Position numbers and translations under genes: made by a program
The notes under the pieces: generated by a model
Databases searched by the model: none
What the model was told of the DNA's origin: nothing
What the model saw: only the letters and a program-made list of their open reading frames with translations
Shown: positions 28,759 through 38,387 of the stretch, piece after piece
Position numbering within the stretch: the first letter of the stretch is position 1
Layout of the letters: every line of letters starts with the position of its first letter
Assembly: GCA_021738565.1 (NCBI GenBank)
Contig: JAIPBT010000012.1
Coordinates: 1-64,000 of the forward strand
Reading direction: 5' to 3'
Source: Bacteroidales bacterium
GTDB lineage: Bacteria; Bacteroidota; Bacteroidia; Bacteroidales; GCA-2748055
DNA: 64,000 nucleotides

Positions 28759-31245
28759 ATGAAAAAATTAAAGATCTCCACATATGCTGTGGCCATTATG
28801 TTAATGCTGCACCTGAATTCAGATGCACAGGAAAACCTCACGTTAACGGAAAACGGATACCTGCATGCGCCGGGACTGGACGTTACATTTTTCAGTGACT
28901 TTTACCCCGACGGACACCAGTCGGGCGTGACCATCATCATGCATGGCAGCAGGATCGCTGCCAATGGTGACATAAGGCTTGAACCATCTCCGGGCCAGTG
29001 GTCACCTACTCCCACCGGTGGGGAGGTCAGCGCCGACCCATCCTCGGCGACATTGCAGAAGAGATTGTCTTTCCCAAACCCGGAAAGGAACCGTGTTAGT
29101 TTCAATCCAATCATCTATCCCGATTTTGAATTCAGCTACACCATAAGAATTCAACCCGCCGGCGGGAATTCATTCTCGGTCATAGTTGACCTGGACGAAC
29201 CGTTGCCGGAAGAATGGGTGGGAAAAGTAGGTTTCAACCTGGAGCTCTTCCCGGGCGAGCTGTTTGGCAAATCATGGATCATGGATGATCAAACAGGTTA
29301 TTTCCAGGTACAATCTCCGGGACAGTTGGTAATGTTCGATACTTCATACATCTCTGCTCCGCTTGCGACCGGGAAGGAACTGGTCATTTCCCCTGAAGAT
29401 CCCAAAACAATGATGACCATAGAAACCAACAACCAGCCCCTTGAATTGCGGGACGGCAGGACCAATCACAACAATGGCTGGTTCATCGTGAGAACAACCA
29501 TTCCGGGAGATGCGGCAAAAAATGCCATTGAACTGACCATTACTCCAAATGTGATCCCCGGCTGGAAATATGAACCTGTGATACAGGTATCCCAGATAGG
29601 GTACCACCCCGACCAGTCCAAGGTGGCCATCATTGAAATGGACGACATTGAGACCAAAACAATGGAATACCAGATCTTCCGTTCCGGAAAAAACGGCCGT
29701 GAAATGGTACAGTCGGGAACCCCTGGGACCTGGGGAAATTTCCTTCGTTACAAATATGCCACCATTGATTTCTCAGAAATCAACCAACCTGGTATCTATA
29801 CCATCAGTTATGCAGGTAAAACATCCCATCCTTTTCGAATCGACAAAAACATATACAACGAAAACACATGGCAGCCAACACTGGAGTATTACCTCCCAGT
29901 GCAAATGTGCCACATGCGTGTAAATGAAAAATACAGGGTATGGCACGACCTATGCCACCTGGATGATGCTTTGATGGCCCCCACAGACCATTTACATTTT
30001 GACGGATACAAGCAGGGGACTGAAACTTACACCGATCATGAACCGGGCGATCCCGTCCCTGGTCTCAATAAAGGAGGATGGCATGATGCCGGAGATTACG
30101 ATCTCCGGGTTGAATCACAGGCAGGAACCGTCAGGATGCTCGCATGGATGATAGAGGAATTTGGACTGGAATGGGATGCCACAATGATCGACCAGGACCA
30201 AAAGCTGGTTGAGATCCATGAACCCGACGGTGTTTCCGATGTGATACAGCAGATTGAACACGGACTTCTGACCATTCTGGGCGGATACAAATCCCTTGGA
30301 AGGCTTTACAGGGGCATTATCTGTCAGGATCTCAGGCAATATGTCATGCTGGGAGATGCTTCTGCGATGACAGACAACCTGGTTTTTGATCCTTCGCTGA
30401 CAGCCGGCAAAAGAACCGGCAACAGTTCAGGGATCAACGACGACAGGTGGGTATTCACCGAAGACAACCCCGACAGGGAACTACAAGTGGCTGCAGCACT
30501 TACAGCAGCATCCAGGGTATTGAAGGATCACAATCCGGAAATGTCATCTGATGCACAGGAGGTGGCCCTTGCCCTCTATCAGATGGCAAAAGACAGAAGG
30601 GTAAGGTCCTCCTCAAAAGTTCTTGCTTTGTGCGAACTGATCCTTACCACAGAAGATGCGGAACTGATCAGCGAACTTACCGGAATGGAAGAAACGATCA
30701 CCGAAAATATTAGAAGCTGCGGAACTTCACTGGGCAGGGTGATCCATATGATCGACAACAGGACTTTTAAACAGAATATTGAATCGGCAGTTGCAGCCTA
30801 CCAGGAAAAACTTGAAAAAGACCAGGCGGAAGACTCTCCTTATGGCGTTCCCTATCGTCCCAACATATGGGGAGCCGGATGGAACATCCAGCGATTCGGG
30901 GTGGACCAGTACTTTTTCCACAAAGGCTGGCCAGAGGTATCGTCCACACTATATTTCGAAAACGCCCTCAACTTTGTACTTGGCGTCCACCCGGGTATAA
31001 ATAATGCATCCTTCGTTTCCGGGGTCGGGTCCAAATCGATAACAACAGCGTATGGGGTCAATCGGGCAGACTGGTCATTTATACCGGGTGGAGTTGCATC
31101 CGGGACAGCATTGATCCGGCCAGACCTGCCCGAGATGAAGGAGTGGCCCTTCTTCTGGCAGCAAACAGAATATGTGATGGGAGGCGGCGGAACGAACTTC
31201 ATGTTCCTCGTACTTGCTGTTCACCAGTTATATAACGGATCTTAA
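28759..31245 (+). CDS. GH9-family glycoside hydrolase with N-terminal Ig-like domain
   Basis: PVIQVSQIGYHPDQSKVAIIEMD; GGWHDAGDYDLRVESQAGTVRMLAW. Confidence 0.8.
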   Translation: MKKLKISTYAVAIMLMLHLNSDAQENLTLTENGYLHAPGLDVTFFSDFYPDGHQSGVTIIMHGSRIAANGDIRLEPSPGQWSPTPTGGEVSADPSSATLQKRLSFPNPERNRVSFNPIIYPDFEFSYTIRIQPAGGNSFSVIVDLDEPLPEEWVGKVGFNLELFPGELFGKSWIMDDQTGYFQVQSPGQLVMFDTSYISAPLATGKELVISPEDPKTMMTIETNNQPLELRDGRTNHNNGWFIVRTTIPGDAAKNAIELTITPNVIPGWKYEPVIQVSQIGYHPDQSKVAIIEMDDIETKTMEYQIFRSGKNGREMVQSGTPGTWGNFLRYKYATIDFSEINQPGIYTISYAGKTSHPFRIDKNIYNENTWQPTLEYYLPVQMCHMRVNEKYRVWHDLCHLDDALMAPTDHLHFDGYKQGTETYTDHEPGDPVPGLNKGGWHDAGDYDLRVESQAGTVRMLAWMIEEFGLEWDATMIDQDQKLVEIHEPDGVSDVIQQIEHGLLTILGGYKSLGRLYRGIICQDLRQYVMLGDASAMTDNLVFDPSLTAGKRTGNSSGINDDRWVFTEDNPDRELQVAAALTAASRVLKDHNPEMSSDAQEVALALYQMAKDRRVRSSSKVLALCELILTTEDAELISELTGMEETITENIRSCGTSLGRVIHMIDNRTFKQNIESAVAAYQEKLEKDQAEDSPYGVPYRPNIWGAGWNIQRFGVDQYFFHKGWPEVSSTLYFENALNFVLGVHPGINNASFVSGVGSKSITTAYGVNRADWSFIPGGVASGTALIRPDLPEMKEWPFFWQQTEYVMGGGGTNFMFLVLAVHQLYNGS

Positions 31246-31255
31246 AAAATATACT

Positions 31256-32641
31256 ATGAAACTCCGCCGATATCCCTTGGAATTTTTGCTTTTGATCTTG
31301 CTGCTGGCAGCCGGATGCAACAATCCTGTTCACAACAAGCAGTCCGGTATACAAGCAGAAATGTCTGCACTGGCCTGCGACCTGGAAAACAGCCTCTTCG
31401 AATACATCACAGGACCCTGGTACCCGGCTTGCATAGATACTGTCCATGGAGGATACATCTCCTCATTCGATCACGACTGGAAAATGTCTGAGGGTGACCA
31501 GTCAAAGGCACTGGTACAGCAGGCACGACACCTGTGGACCACAGCATATCTTTTCGATCGCTATCCTCAAAACGATGAATTTCTGGGGTATGCTGAACAC
31601 GGATTCAATTTTATACGGGACCATTTTCAGGATGAAGCATACGGCGGGTTGTATTATGCTTGCAGCAGGGATGGCAGCGTCGACAGCACAACCTTAGACG
31701 GGAAGCGCATCTATGGACAGGCATTTGCCATACACGGACTTGCAAGGTACCATAAAGTCAGCGGTAACAGCGATGCCCTTGATCTTGCCATTCAGGTTTT
31801 CAAATGGATGAATGAGGGACCCCATGACAGCATCTATGGCGGATATTTTGAGATCCTGAACAGGGACGGAACCCCTGCAACTCATGATACTTCATTGCAG
31901 GCTGATCAGGGTGATTCTCCACTTGCAGGCCTCAAGGAATTCAACAGCTCGTTGCACATCCTGGAGGCATTCACGGAACTGTACCATGAATGGCCCAATC
32001 AACTTTTAAGAAAAAGACTGGAAGAGATGTATTTCCTTTTCAGGGACACCTTCATACACGATGACGGCTACCTGCAATTGTATTTCTATCCGGATTGGAC
32101 CCTGGTGCCAACCGGTTCCATGAAACAACTCTCCAAAGGAAACGCATGGTTCACCCATCACATAACATACGGGCATGATGTTGAAACAGCTTACCTCATA
32201 ACGGAAGCAGCCCATGCCCTGGGTTATGAAAATGACAAAGTTATGATGAGAAGGGCCAAAGCGCTGGTCGACCATTCACTTTCCACGGGATGGGACCGCG
32301 AAAAAGGCGGCTTTTATTACATCGGTTATAAAGACGATGCGGGGAACACAACCATTCACGATAACCACAAAGCATTCTGGGTGGAATCGGAAGGACTCAA
32401 CGCCATTGCGCTGATGCACAGCTTGTATCCCAATGACGACATGGATTACTTCAGCAAACTGAAGTTGCAATGGAATTACATTGACAATTATCTCATTGAT
32501 AAAGAATACGGCGGGTGGTACAATTACGGGCTGGATACCTATCCGGAAAACAGGTTGAATAAAAAAAGTCACAACTGGAAGACAACCTATCACAATGTAA
32601 GGGGTATGGTGAGCAGCATCAATCTTCTGAGCAAAAAATGA
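31256..32641 (+). CDS. AGE-family epimerase (cellobiose/N-acylglucosamine 2-epimerase-like), lipoprotein
   Basis: Internal ATG 31256; lipobox LLLAAGCNN; YAEHGFNFIRDHFQDEAYGGLYYA; GRNAWFTHHITYGHDVETAYL-type motif. Confidence 0.85.
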   Translation: MKLRRYPLEFLLLILLLAAGCNNPVHNKQSGIQAEMSALACDLENSLFEYITGPWYPACIDTVHGGYISSFDHDWKMSEGDQSKALVQQARHLWTTAYLFDRYPQNDEFLGYAEHGFNFIRDHFQDEAYGGLYYACSRDGSVDSTTLDGKRIYGQAFAIHGLARYHKVSGNSDALDLAIQVFKWMNEGPHDSIYGGYFEILNRDGTPATHDTSLQADQGDSPLAGLKEFNSSLHILEAFTELYHEWPNQLLRKRLEEMYFLFRDTFIHDDGYLQLYFYPDWTLVPTGSMKQLSKGNAWFTHHITYGHDVETAYLITEAAHALGYENDKVMMRRAKALVDHSLSTGWDREKGGFYYIGYKDDAGNTTIHDNHKAFWVESEGLNAIALMHSLYPNDDMDYFSKLKLQWNYIDNYLIDKEYGGWYNYGLDTYPENRLNKKSHNWKTTYHNVRGMVSSINLLSKK

Positions 32642-32816
32642 TTTCCCGAAAGCGATCATGCAATTCACCATGCAGCGCTCCGCTTCCTGTTTCAGGTGAG
32701 ACTCCGATGCCCTTATTAAGAATGAATAAATATTTCTGCATGATCTGTTTTTCAAGACTTCATTTTGGTTACTTTTACAATCAGTTACTTGCCTGTTGAA
32801 CCAGAAACCCAACAAG

Positions 32817-34349
32817 ATGAACACAAAGAATTCAAGGATAAAGACAACGGTGATCACCTTAATCAGAGCTGCCATTGGCTGGCATTTTCTTTATGAAGGG
32901 CTTTCCAAGTTATTCATGGAAAGCTGGAGTGCAAAAAGTTACCTTGCCAATGCAACCGGATTCCTCTCAGGATTCTATCACTGGCTCGCAGAAGGAGCAA
33001 CGGTGATCAAAGTGATCGATTTTTTGAACATATACGGCCTGATTATTATAGGATTGCTTCTTTTTACAGGGATACTGATCAGGTGGAGCGCTGCTGCAGG
33101 TACCCTTTTATTGCTGCTCTACTATTTTGCCTACCCACCTTTTGGAACTTCACTGTTCGGGTCGCCAGAGGGTCATTTTTTTGTTGTCAACCGCAACCTC
33201 ATTGAAGCCTTTATTCTCACATGGTTCATCATCAGCAGTCAGAGAGGCTATTCCATTGACCGCCTGCTGATACCACTGCTGAAAAGAACAGAAAAGGATA
33301 AGCAGGAAACCGGGGAAGAGGAGGAAACCGATCCCCATTCAAGACGGGAAGTCCTTAAAAACCTTGCCACATTGCCGTTCCTCGGTGCGCTCGGATGGGG
33401 CGCCTTTAGAAGAAGCAGCAATCAAGTGGATGTAATGTCGGGAGCAACCATTCAACTGAATTTCTCAACGCTTGATGAGCTGAAAGGAGACCTTCCAAAA
33501 GGAAAGATAAAAGACCAGGAACTGAGCAGGCTTGTACTTGGAGGTAACCTCGCAGGGGGATGGGCCCATGCCAGGGACCTGAGGTATGCATCTTCACTTT
33601 TCAAAGCGTATAATACTGAAATGAAGGTGTATGAAACGCTCATGCTTGCGGAGCGGGCAGGTGTAAATTCCATCAACATTGGGTTCCCCACCAACGACCT
33701 GATGGCAAAATACAAGAAAGCGACCGGCAGCAATATTAAGGTGATCTCACAGGTTGCACCGGATATGGAAAACAACGACTACTATGCATACATCAATAAG
33801 GCAATTGATTATGGCGTGGATATCATTCAGGTCCAGGGGAACTGGTGCGACTGGCTGGTGCGGGACGGAAAGATCGATGTCATCGAAAAAATGCTGGACA
33901 GGATAAGAAGCCAGGGCTACGTGGCCGGATTGGGAGCTCATACCGTCGATGCCCTGATCGCCTGTGAAGAAGAAGGGATCATACCTGATTACTACATGAA
34001 AACGATGCACCACGACAACTACTGGTCGGCCCACCCGAGGGAGAACCGCCGGCCATTTGAGGTCGATGGAGAAAGGCACCTGGACCACAACAAGTTTCAT
34101 GACAACCTGTTCTGCCTGTTCCCGGAAAAGACCATCGATTTTGTTAACAATGCAAAAGTGCCGGTTATGGGTTTCAAGGTACTTGCTGCAGGGGCCATCG
34201 AACCAAAGGATGGATTCGACTGGGCCTTCAGGAACGGCGCTGATTTCATCTGCGTGGGCATGTTCGATTTCCAGATCGTCGATGATGTAAATGTCACAAT
34301 CGATGTGCTTAACAATCTGCAGGGCAGACAAAGGGCCTGGTACGGATGA
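32817..34349 (+). CDS. fusion: DoxX-like membrane domain + Tat-like segment + uncharacterised TIM-barrel domain
   Basis: N-terminus RAAIGWHFLYEGLSKLF with about 4 TM; SRREVLKNLATLPFLGALGWGAF mid-protein; C-terminus LSRLVLGGNLAGGWAHARD...GADFICVGMFDFQIVDDV. Confidence 0.78.
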   Translation: MNTKNSRIKTTVITLIRAAIGWHFLYEGLSKLFMESWSAKSYLANATGFLSGFYHWLAEGATVIKVIDFLNIYGLIIIGLLLFTGILIRWSAAAGTLLLLLYYFAYPPFGTSLFGSPEGHFFVVNRNLIEAFILTWFIISSQRGYSIDRLLIPLLKRTEKDKQETGEEEETDPHSRREVLKNLATLPFLGALGWGAFRRSSNQVDVMSGATIQLNFSTLDELKGDLPKGKIKDQELSRLVLGGNLAGGWAHARDLRYASSLFKAYNTEMKVYETLMLAERAGVNSINIGFPTNDLMAKYKKATGSNIKVISQVAPDMENNDYYAYINKAIDYGVDIIQVQGNWCDWLVRDGKIDVIEKMLDRIRSQGYVAGLGAHTVDALIACEEEGIIPDYYMKTMHHDNYWSAHPRENRRPFEVDGERHLDHNKFHDNLFCLFPEKTIDFVNNAKVPVMGFKVLAAGAIEPKDGFDWAFRNGADFICVGMFDFQIVDDVNVTIDVLNNLQGRQRAWYG

Positions 34350-34453
34350 TCTCTAACTGGCATCCTGTAATCCCCGCATCTCTCAAATTCAAAAGTAAAA
34401 TAGTTACTGGCTTCCGGTAAATCCTTATATTTACTCTCTGCCAGCTGCCTACT

Positions 34454-37054
34454 ATGAAAAAACTCCTTCTGATACCTGTAATTCTGCTGATTACTGCAGG
34501 ATGTAAAAAAGAACAGCGATCTGTTACTTTTCCCTATTCCCAGTGGACAGTCGGGTTTTCCGGGCATTCCATTGACTGGCACTATCCTTCAGACCTAAGA
34601 ATGAACAGCTCCTTCATATCAATACCGGAAAACCAGTCATGGGAGGAATGGTACCGGGAACTCCTGGCATTCAGAGACACAGTAAGAAATAACATCGGTA
34701 AAATACCACCGGAGATAAGCTGCACGCTTCAACCTGGCGGCTCTGCGCGCATACATTTCGATAAGATCGGTTATGACCTTGATTTGAAGAAAAAGGAAAA
34801 GATCGTTGTAAATGGTAAGATATCAGGGCATGAAGATACCCTGACCATTTATATGGATTATGATATAAAGACGAAAGGGGAAGAATTATCTTATGTAGTA
34901 AGGAAAAAAATACAGGGGACTGATTCACTGTTAATTCCACCGGGACCGGAAGTTAATGATTTTCAGATGGAAGCGCACGTTCCGGTATTCGAAAATGACA
35001 GTTTCTCAATCACTCCCATAATGAGAATCCATCATCCCGGAAGCAGTTTTCCCATTCATTTTAATACCGGTAATATATCACTGAAGATCCCGGGCTCACA
35101 AAAAAGAAAGGATCTCCTGAAACGGGTGGTAAATATGATAAAGGAGCAGGCAGCAAACAACGAGCTTACCATATCTCCGGAATTTGAATGGGTAAATGAC
35201 AACTTTGTAATGGGATTTGCATTTATCTGGGACCAGGATCTGTATGATCGGGAAAAGGGAGTGTATACTGTGGATCATTTTTGCAATAAGATGCAACGGG
35301 AATTTGGCGGTATTCAGTCCGTGATCCTCTGGCACAGCTACCCGAACCTGGGCATCGACAATAAAAACCAGTTCGACATGTTCGAGGCGCTTCCGGGAGG
35401 ATTGGCGGGATTAAGGGAACTGACCACAAGCTTTCACAACCATGGAATTAAAGTCTTTATCACCTATAATCCTTGGGATCTCGACACGAGAAGACCCGAT
35501 ATGGTTGATAACAATGAACTTGCAAGAATTATCGATGCAATAAATGCCGATGGCATCTACCTGGATACATGGAAATCCTCCACCGGTGTAATCTCAATAT
35601 TTTCCGTTGAAGAGTTGATGAGGGAAGCGATGAAAAAAACCGGCAGGAGTGTTGCGTTCTCCACGGAGATCCTGCCCGAACACAAAGACCTGATCGGGAA
35701 GAATGCCCTTACCTGTTCGTGGGGCCAGGAGATACATCCGTTTCACTATACGGACCTCTCGCTGATCAAATGGCTCATGCCGGAACACAAGCAACATTTT
35801 ATAAAAAGAATGAACAAGGACCGGCGAAGGGAACTCTCCCATGCATGGATTAACGGTCAGGGCATCCAGATCTGGGAAAATATTTTCGGCACCATGAACA
35901 AGTGGAATTCAAAAGACAGACAAGTCCTAAGAAAAATGAATGCCATCTGGAATTTCTTTGGAAGGATGTACATATCCGATGAATGGAAACCTTTCCTTCC
36001 TATCGGACAGGATTCACTATACATGTCGGAATGGCATGCAGATGGGAACAGGATTTTTAACCTTGTGAATGCTTCAGCGAAACCCCAAAAATTCAATATC
36101 GAAACTATTCAAAAAGACACTTACAGGTATTTTGATATATGGAACGGAAAAGAACTAAAACCCAATCCCGTTTCCGGATCTGTCGACCTGGTCGTAGATC
36201 AGTTCGGATGTATCCTGGAAACCCGCGATATTTCACCCGGGTTGCATTCTCTCCTTGAAATGCAGATAGATGAAAGTAAAAAGATACTGCAACCCCCGGC
36301 CAGGGATCTTCATATGAAAGAGATATCAATCAAACAGGCAATCAGATATCCATATTCCAGCAGGAACAGCCGTGTCAGACATAAGGACCTTTTGAAAATT
36401 GAAGCAGGGGTTTACAAAATGAAGGCTGAACATATCTGGAGGGAGGGACATTGCTATCCAAACATGGATGCCAGGAATAATCATGACTTGAACATATCGG
36501 GAGCCAGGGGTTACCAGACCATCCAACATGAATGTGTCTTAAAGACAGGAGGTTTTCTTATTATGGCCCGGGTAGTTACCAACAGAGAATATGAAAAATT
36601 CCTTAAAGAGAGTGGTTACATGCCAGGTAATACTTTAAATTACCTGAAGCACTGGGGAAGCGAAAAGTGCCCCACAGCAATTAAAAATAACCCGGTGGTC
36701 TGGGTTTCGCTCGAAGATGCCAGGGCGTATGCCGAATGGGCAGGAATGGAACTTCCAAATGAATGGGACTGGCAAAAGGCAAAAGAAATACATGGAGAGC
36801 AATTCCTGACAAACGAGGTGTTTGAATGGAATGAAAGTGAACGATCTGATGGCAACAACCGTTTTGTGACCCTCAGGAGCGGATGTACAGATTGGACCAT
36901 GCATAGTTCATGGTGGTATATGCCCGGTGCGCCTTACGGAAAAACAGTTGGCGGTCCCCAGCCCGTCGATTCGCACGTAAAATATTTCCTGATCTACCCC
37001 GGGTTGGACAGGGCTGCTACAATTGGCTTCCGATGTATTGCTAACAGAAAATAA
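34454..37054 (+). CDS. lipoprotein with glycosidase-like TIM barrel and C-terminal FGE-sulfatase/SUMF1-like domain
   Basis: Lipobox LLITAGCKKE; DGIYLDTWKSS in the barrel; WVSLEDARAYAEWAGMELPNEWDWQKA ... IGFRC. Confidence 0.72.
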   Translation: MKKLLLIPVILLITAGCKKEQRSVTFPYSQWTVGFSGHSIDWHYPSDLRMNSSFISIPENQSWEEWYRELLAFRDTVRNNIGKIPPEISCTLQPGGSARIHFDKIGYDLDLKKKEKIVVNGKISGHEDTLTIYMDYDIKTKGEELSYVVRKKIQGTDSLLIPPGPEVNDFQMEAHVPVFENDSFSITPIMRIHHPGSSFPIHFNTGNISLKIPGSQKRKDLLKRVVNMIKEQAANNELTISPEFEWVNDNFVMGFAFIWDQDLYDREKGVYTVDHFCNKMQREFGGIQSVILWHSYPNLGIDNKNQFDMFEALPGGLAGLRELTTSFHNHGIKVFITYNPWDLDTRRPDMVDNNELARIIDAINADGIYLDTWKSSTGVISIFSVEELMREAMKKTGRSVAFSTEILPEHKDLIGKNALTCSWGQEIHPFHYTDLSLIKWLMPEHKQHFIKRMNKDRRRELSHAWINGQGIQIWENIFGTMNKWNSKDRQVLRKMNAIWNFFGRMYISDEWKPFLPIGQDSLYMSEWHADGNRIFNLVNASAKPQKFNIETIQKDTYRYFDIWNGKELKPNPVSGSVDLVVDQFGCILETRDISPGLHSLLEMQIDESKKILQPPARDLHMKEISIKQAIRYPYSSRNSRVRHKDLLKIEAGVYKMKAEHIWREGHCYPNMDARNNHDLNISGARGYQTIQHECVLKTGGFLIMARVVTNREYEKFLKESGYMPGNTLNYLKHWGSEKCPTAIKNNPVVWVSLEDARAYAEWAGMELPNEWDWQKAKEIHGEQFLTNEVFEWNESERSDGNNRFVTLRSGCTDWTMHSSWWYMPGAPYGKTVGGPQPVDSHVKYFLIYPGLDRAATIGFRCIANRK

Positions 37055-37065
37055 AATCATTAAAC

Positions 37066-38091
37066 ATGAAACGCAGGACATTCTTCAAAACATCAGCATT
37101 CGCCAGCCCTGCAGTACTCATGGGCTGCCGCATGAATGAAAATGAAGCTTCAGATCCAATGATAAAAAAAGTTGAAATGGCCATGCTTTCAATGCAGCGT
37201 GCCTCCTGGGAACAGGGAGTAGCGGCACAGGCGTTCCTTGAATCCGGAAATAAAGAAATGACCATCCGGATGGCGTATGAAGCGGTGCTCAGGCAACAGG
37301 AAGATGGCCGGCTGTCGGTATTGTATACGGGCAACGGGGTTACCGATCCTGCCGCTTCCGGACAGGCAGTGCTGTATGCTGCTGAAAAGACCGGGGATGA
37401 AAAACTAAGGGAGGCATCTGCCAATATGGTCAGTTACCTGCTCACTACGGAACACCGGGCAGAGAACGGAACCCTGCACCATATACGGAGCGGTCCGGAA
37501 ATCTGGATCGATGCCATGTACATGGCACCCCCATTTCTTGCTGCAGCCGGGCAGTATGATGAAGCCATAAAACAGATCGACGGATTCAGAAAAGCTTTGT
37601 GGAGCGAACCATCAAAATTATATTCCCACCGTTGGAATACAGAAGAAAAAGTCTTTGTAAATAAAAAATTCTGGGGTGTCGGAAACGGTTGGACACTTGC
37701 CGGGATCAGCCGGGTAATAGAATTGCTTCCCGCTGCTTATGCTACACAAATTCAAAAACTGATCGGATATGAGCAGGAGCACCTGTCAAGCATCCTCTCA
37801 TACATGCGGTCAGATGGACTGTACCACGACATCATCGATGATCCTTCCAGCTTCGTGGAGACCAACCTTGGGCAGATGATCGCATACACGATCTATACCG
37901 GGGTAAGGGCAGGATGGCTTGACAAGAATCTGATTCCAGAGGCAGAGAAAATGCGCAGCGCCGCTCGTTCAAAAGTGGACGAATACGGATATGTCACAGA
38001 TGTATGCGGAGCACCCTATTTCAATGCACCCGGCAGGGCAACGGAAGGACAGGCATTTTTCATGCTGATGGAGGCTGCAAGGAATAAATAG
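37066..38091 (+). CDS. GH88/GH105-like unsaturated glucuronyl/rhamnogalacturonyl hydrolase
   Basis: WGVGNGWTLAGISRVIELLP; DGLYHDIIDDPSSFVETNLGQMIAY; RR/lipobox-type signal MKRRTFFKTSAFASPAVLMGC. Confidence 0.78.
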   Translation: MKRRTFFKTSAFASPAVLMGCRMNENEASDPMIKKVEMAMLSMQRASWEQGVAAQAFLESGNKEMTIRMAYEAVLRQQEDGRLSVLYTGNGVTDPAASGQAVLYAAEKTGDEKLREASANMVSYLLTTEHRAENGTLHHIRSGPEIWIDAMYMAPPFLAAAGQYDEAIKQIDGFRKALWSEPSKLYSHRWNTEEKVFVNKKFWGVGNGWTLAGISRVIELLPAAYATQIQKLIGYEQEHLSSILSYMRSDGLYHDIIDDPSSFVETNLGQMIAYTIYTGVRAGWLDKNLIPEAEKMRSAARSKVDEYGYVTDVCGAPYFNAPGRATEGQAFFMLMEAARNK

Positions 38092-38212
38092 TGTCTGTCC
38101 ATAATATCCGATATCTGCGTTGCTGCAAAAATTTTAAATCCTCGAATACTTTAGTATACTGCGGTTTAAAATTTTTGCGCGCCTTGATCTCGAATATTAT
38201 GATCCAGCCACT
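38090..38212. repeat. 123-bp imperfect palindromic element, copy B
   Basis: AGTGTCTGTCCATAATATCCGA...TCGAATATTATGATCCAGCCACT; covaries with copy A. Confidence 0.88.
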
Positions 38213-38232
38213 GCACTTTATTAACGGAATCT

Positions 38233-38261
38233 AAATAGTGTCTGTCCATAATATCCGATAT
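38233..38261. repeat. 29-bp direct repeat of the left end of copy B (38086-38114)
   Basis: aaatagtgtctgtccataatatccgatat present at both positions. Confidence 0.9.
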
Positions 38262-38387
38262 ACTCATGTATATTATAATTTCAGCAGTATTTCCCGAAGT
38301 ATCGGGACAGGCAGTGAGCTCGCTTTGCTCGGTTCTGCGTTGCTCTATTTTTAGTATCATTGCAAGTAGAAACCAACATCCTGGAAT

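Noticed and set aside
34454-37054. FGE-domain protein as the maturase for the sulfatase at 26547-28016
   Set aside because: Catalytic cysteine pair appears absent and the protein is a predicted exported lipoprotein
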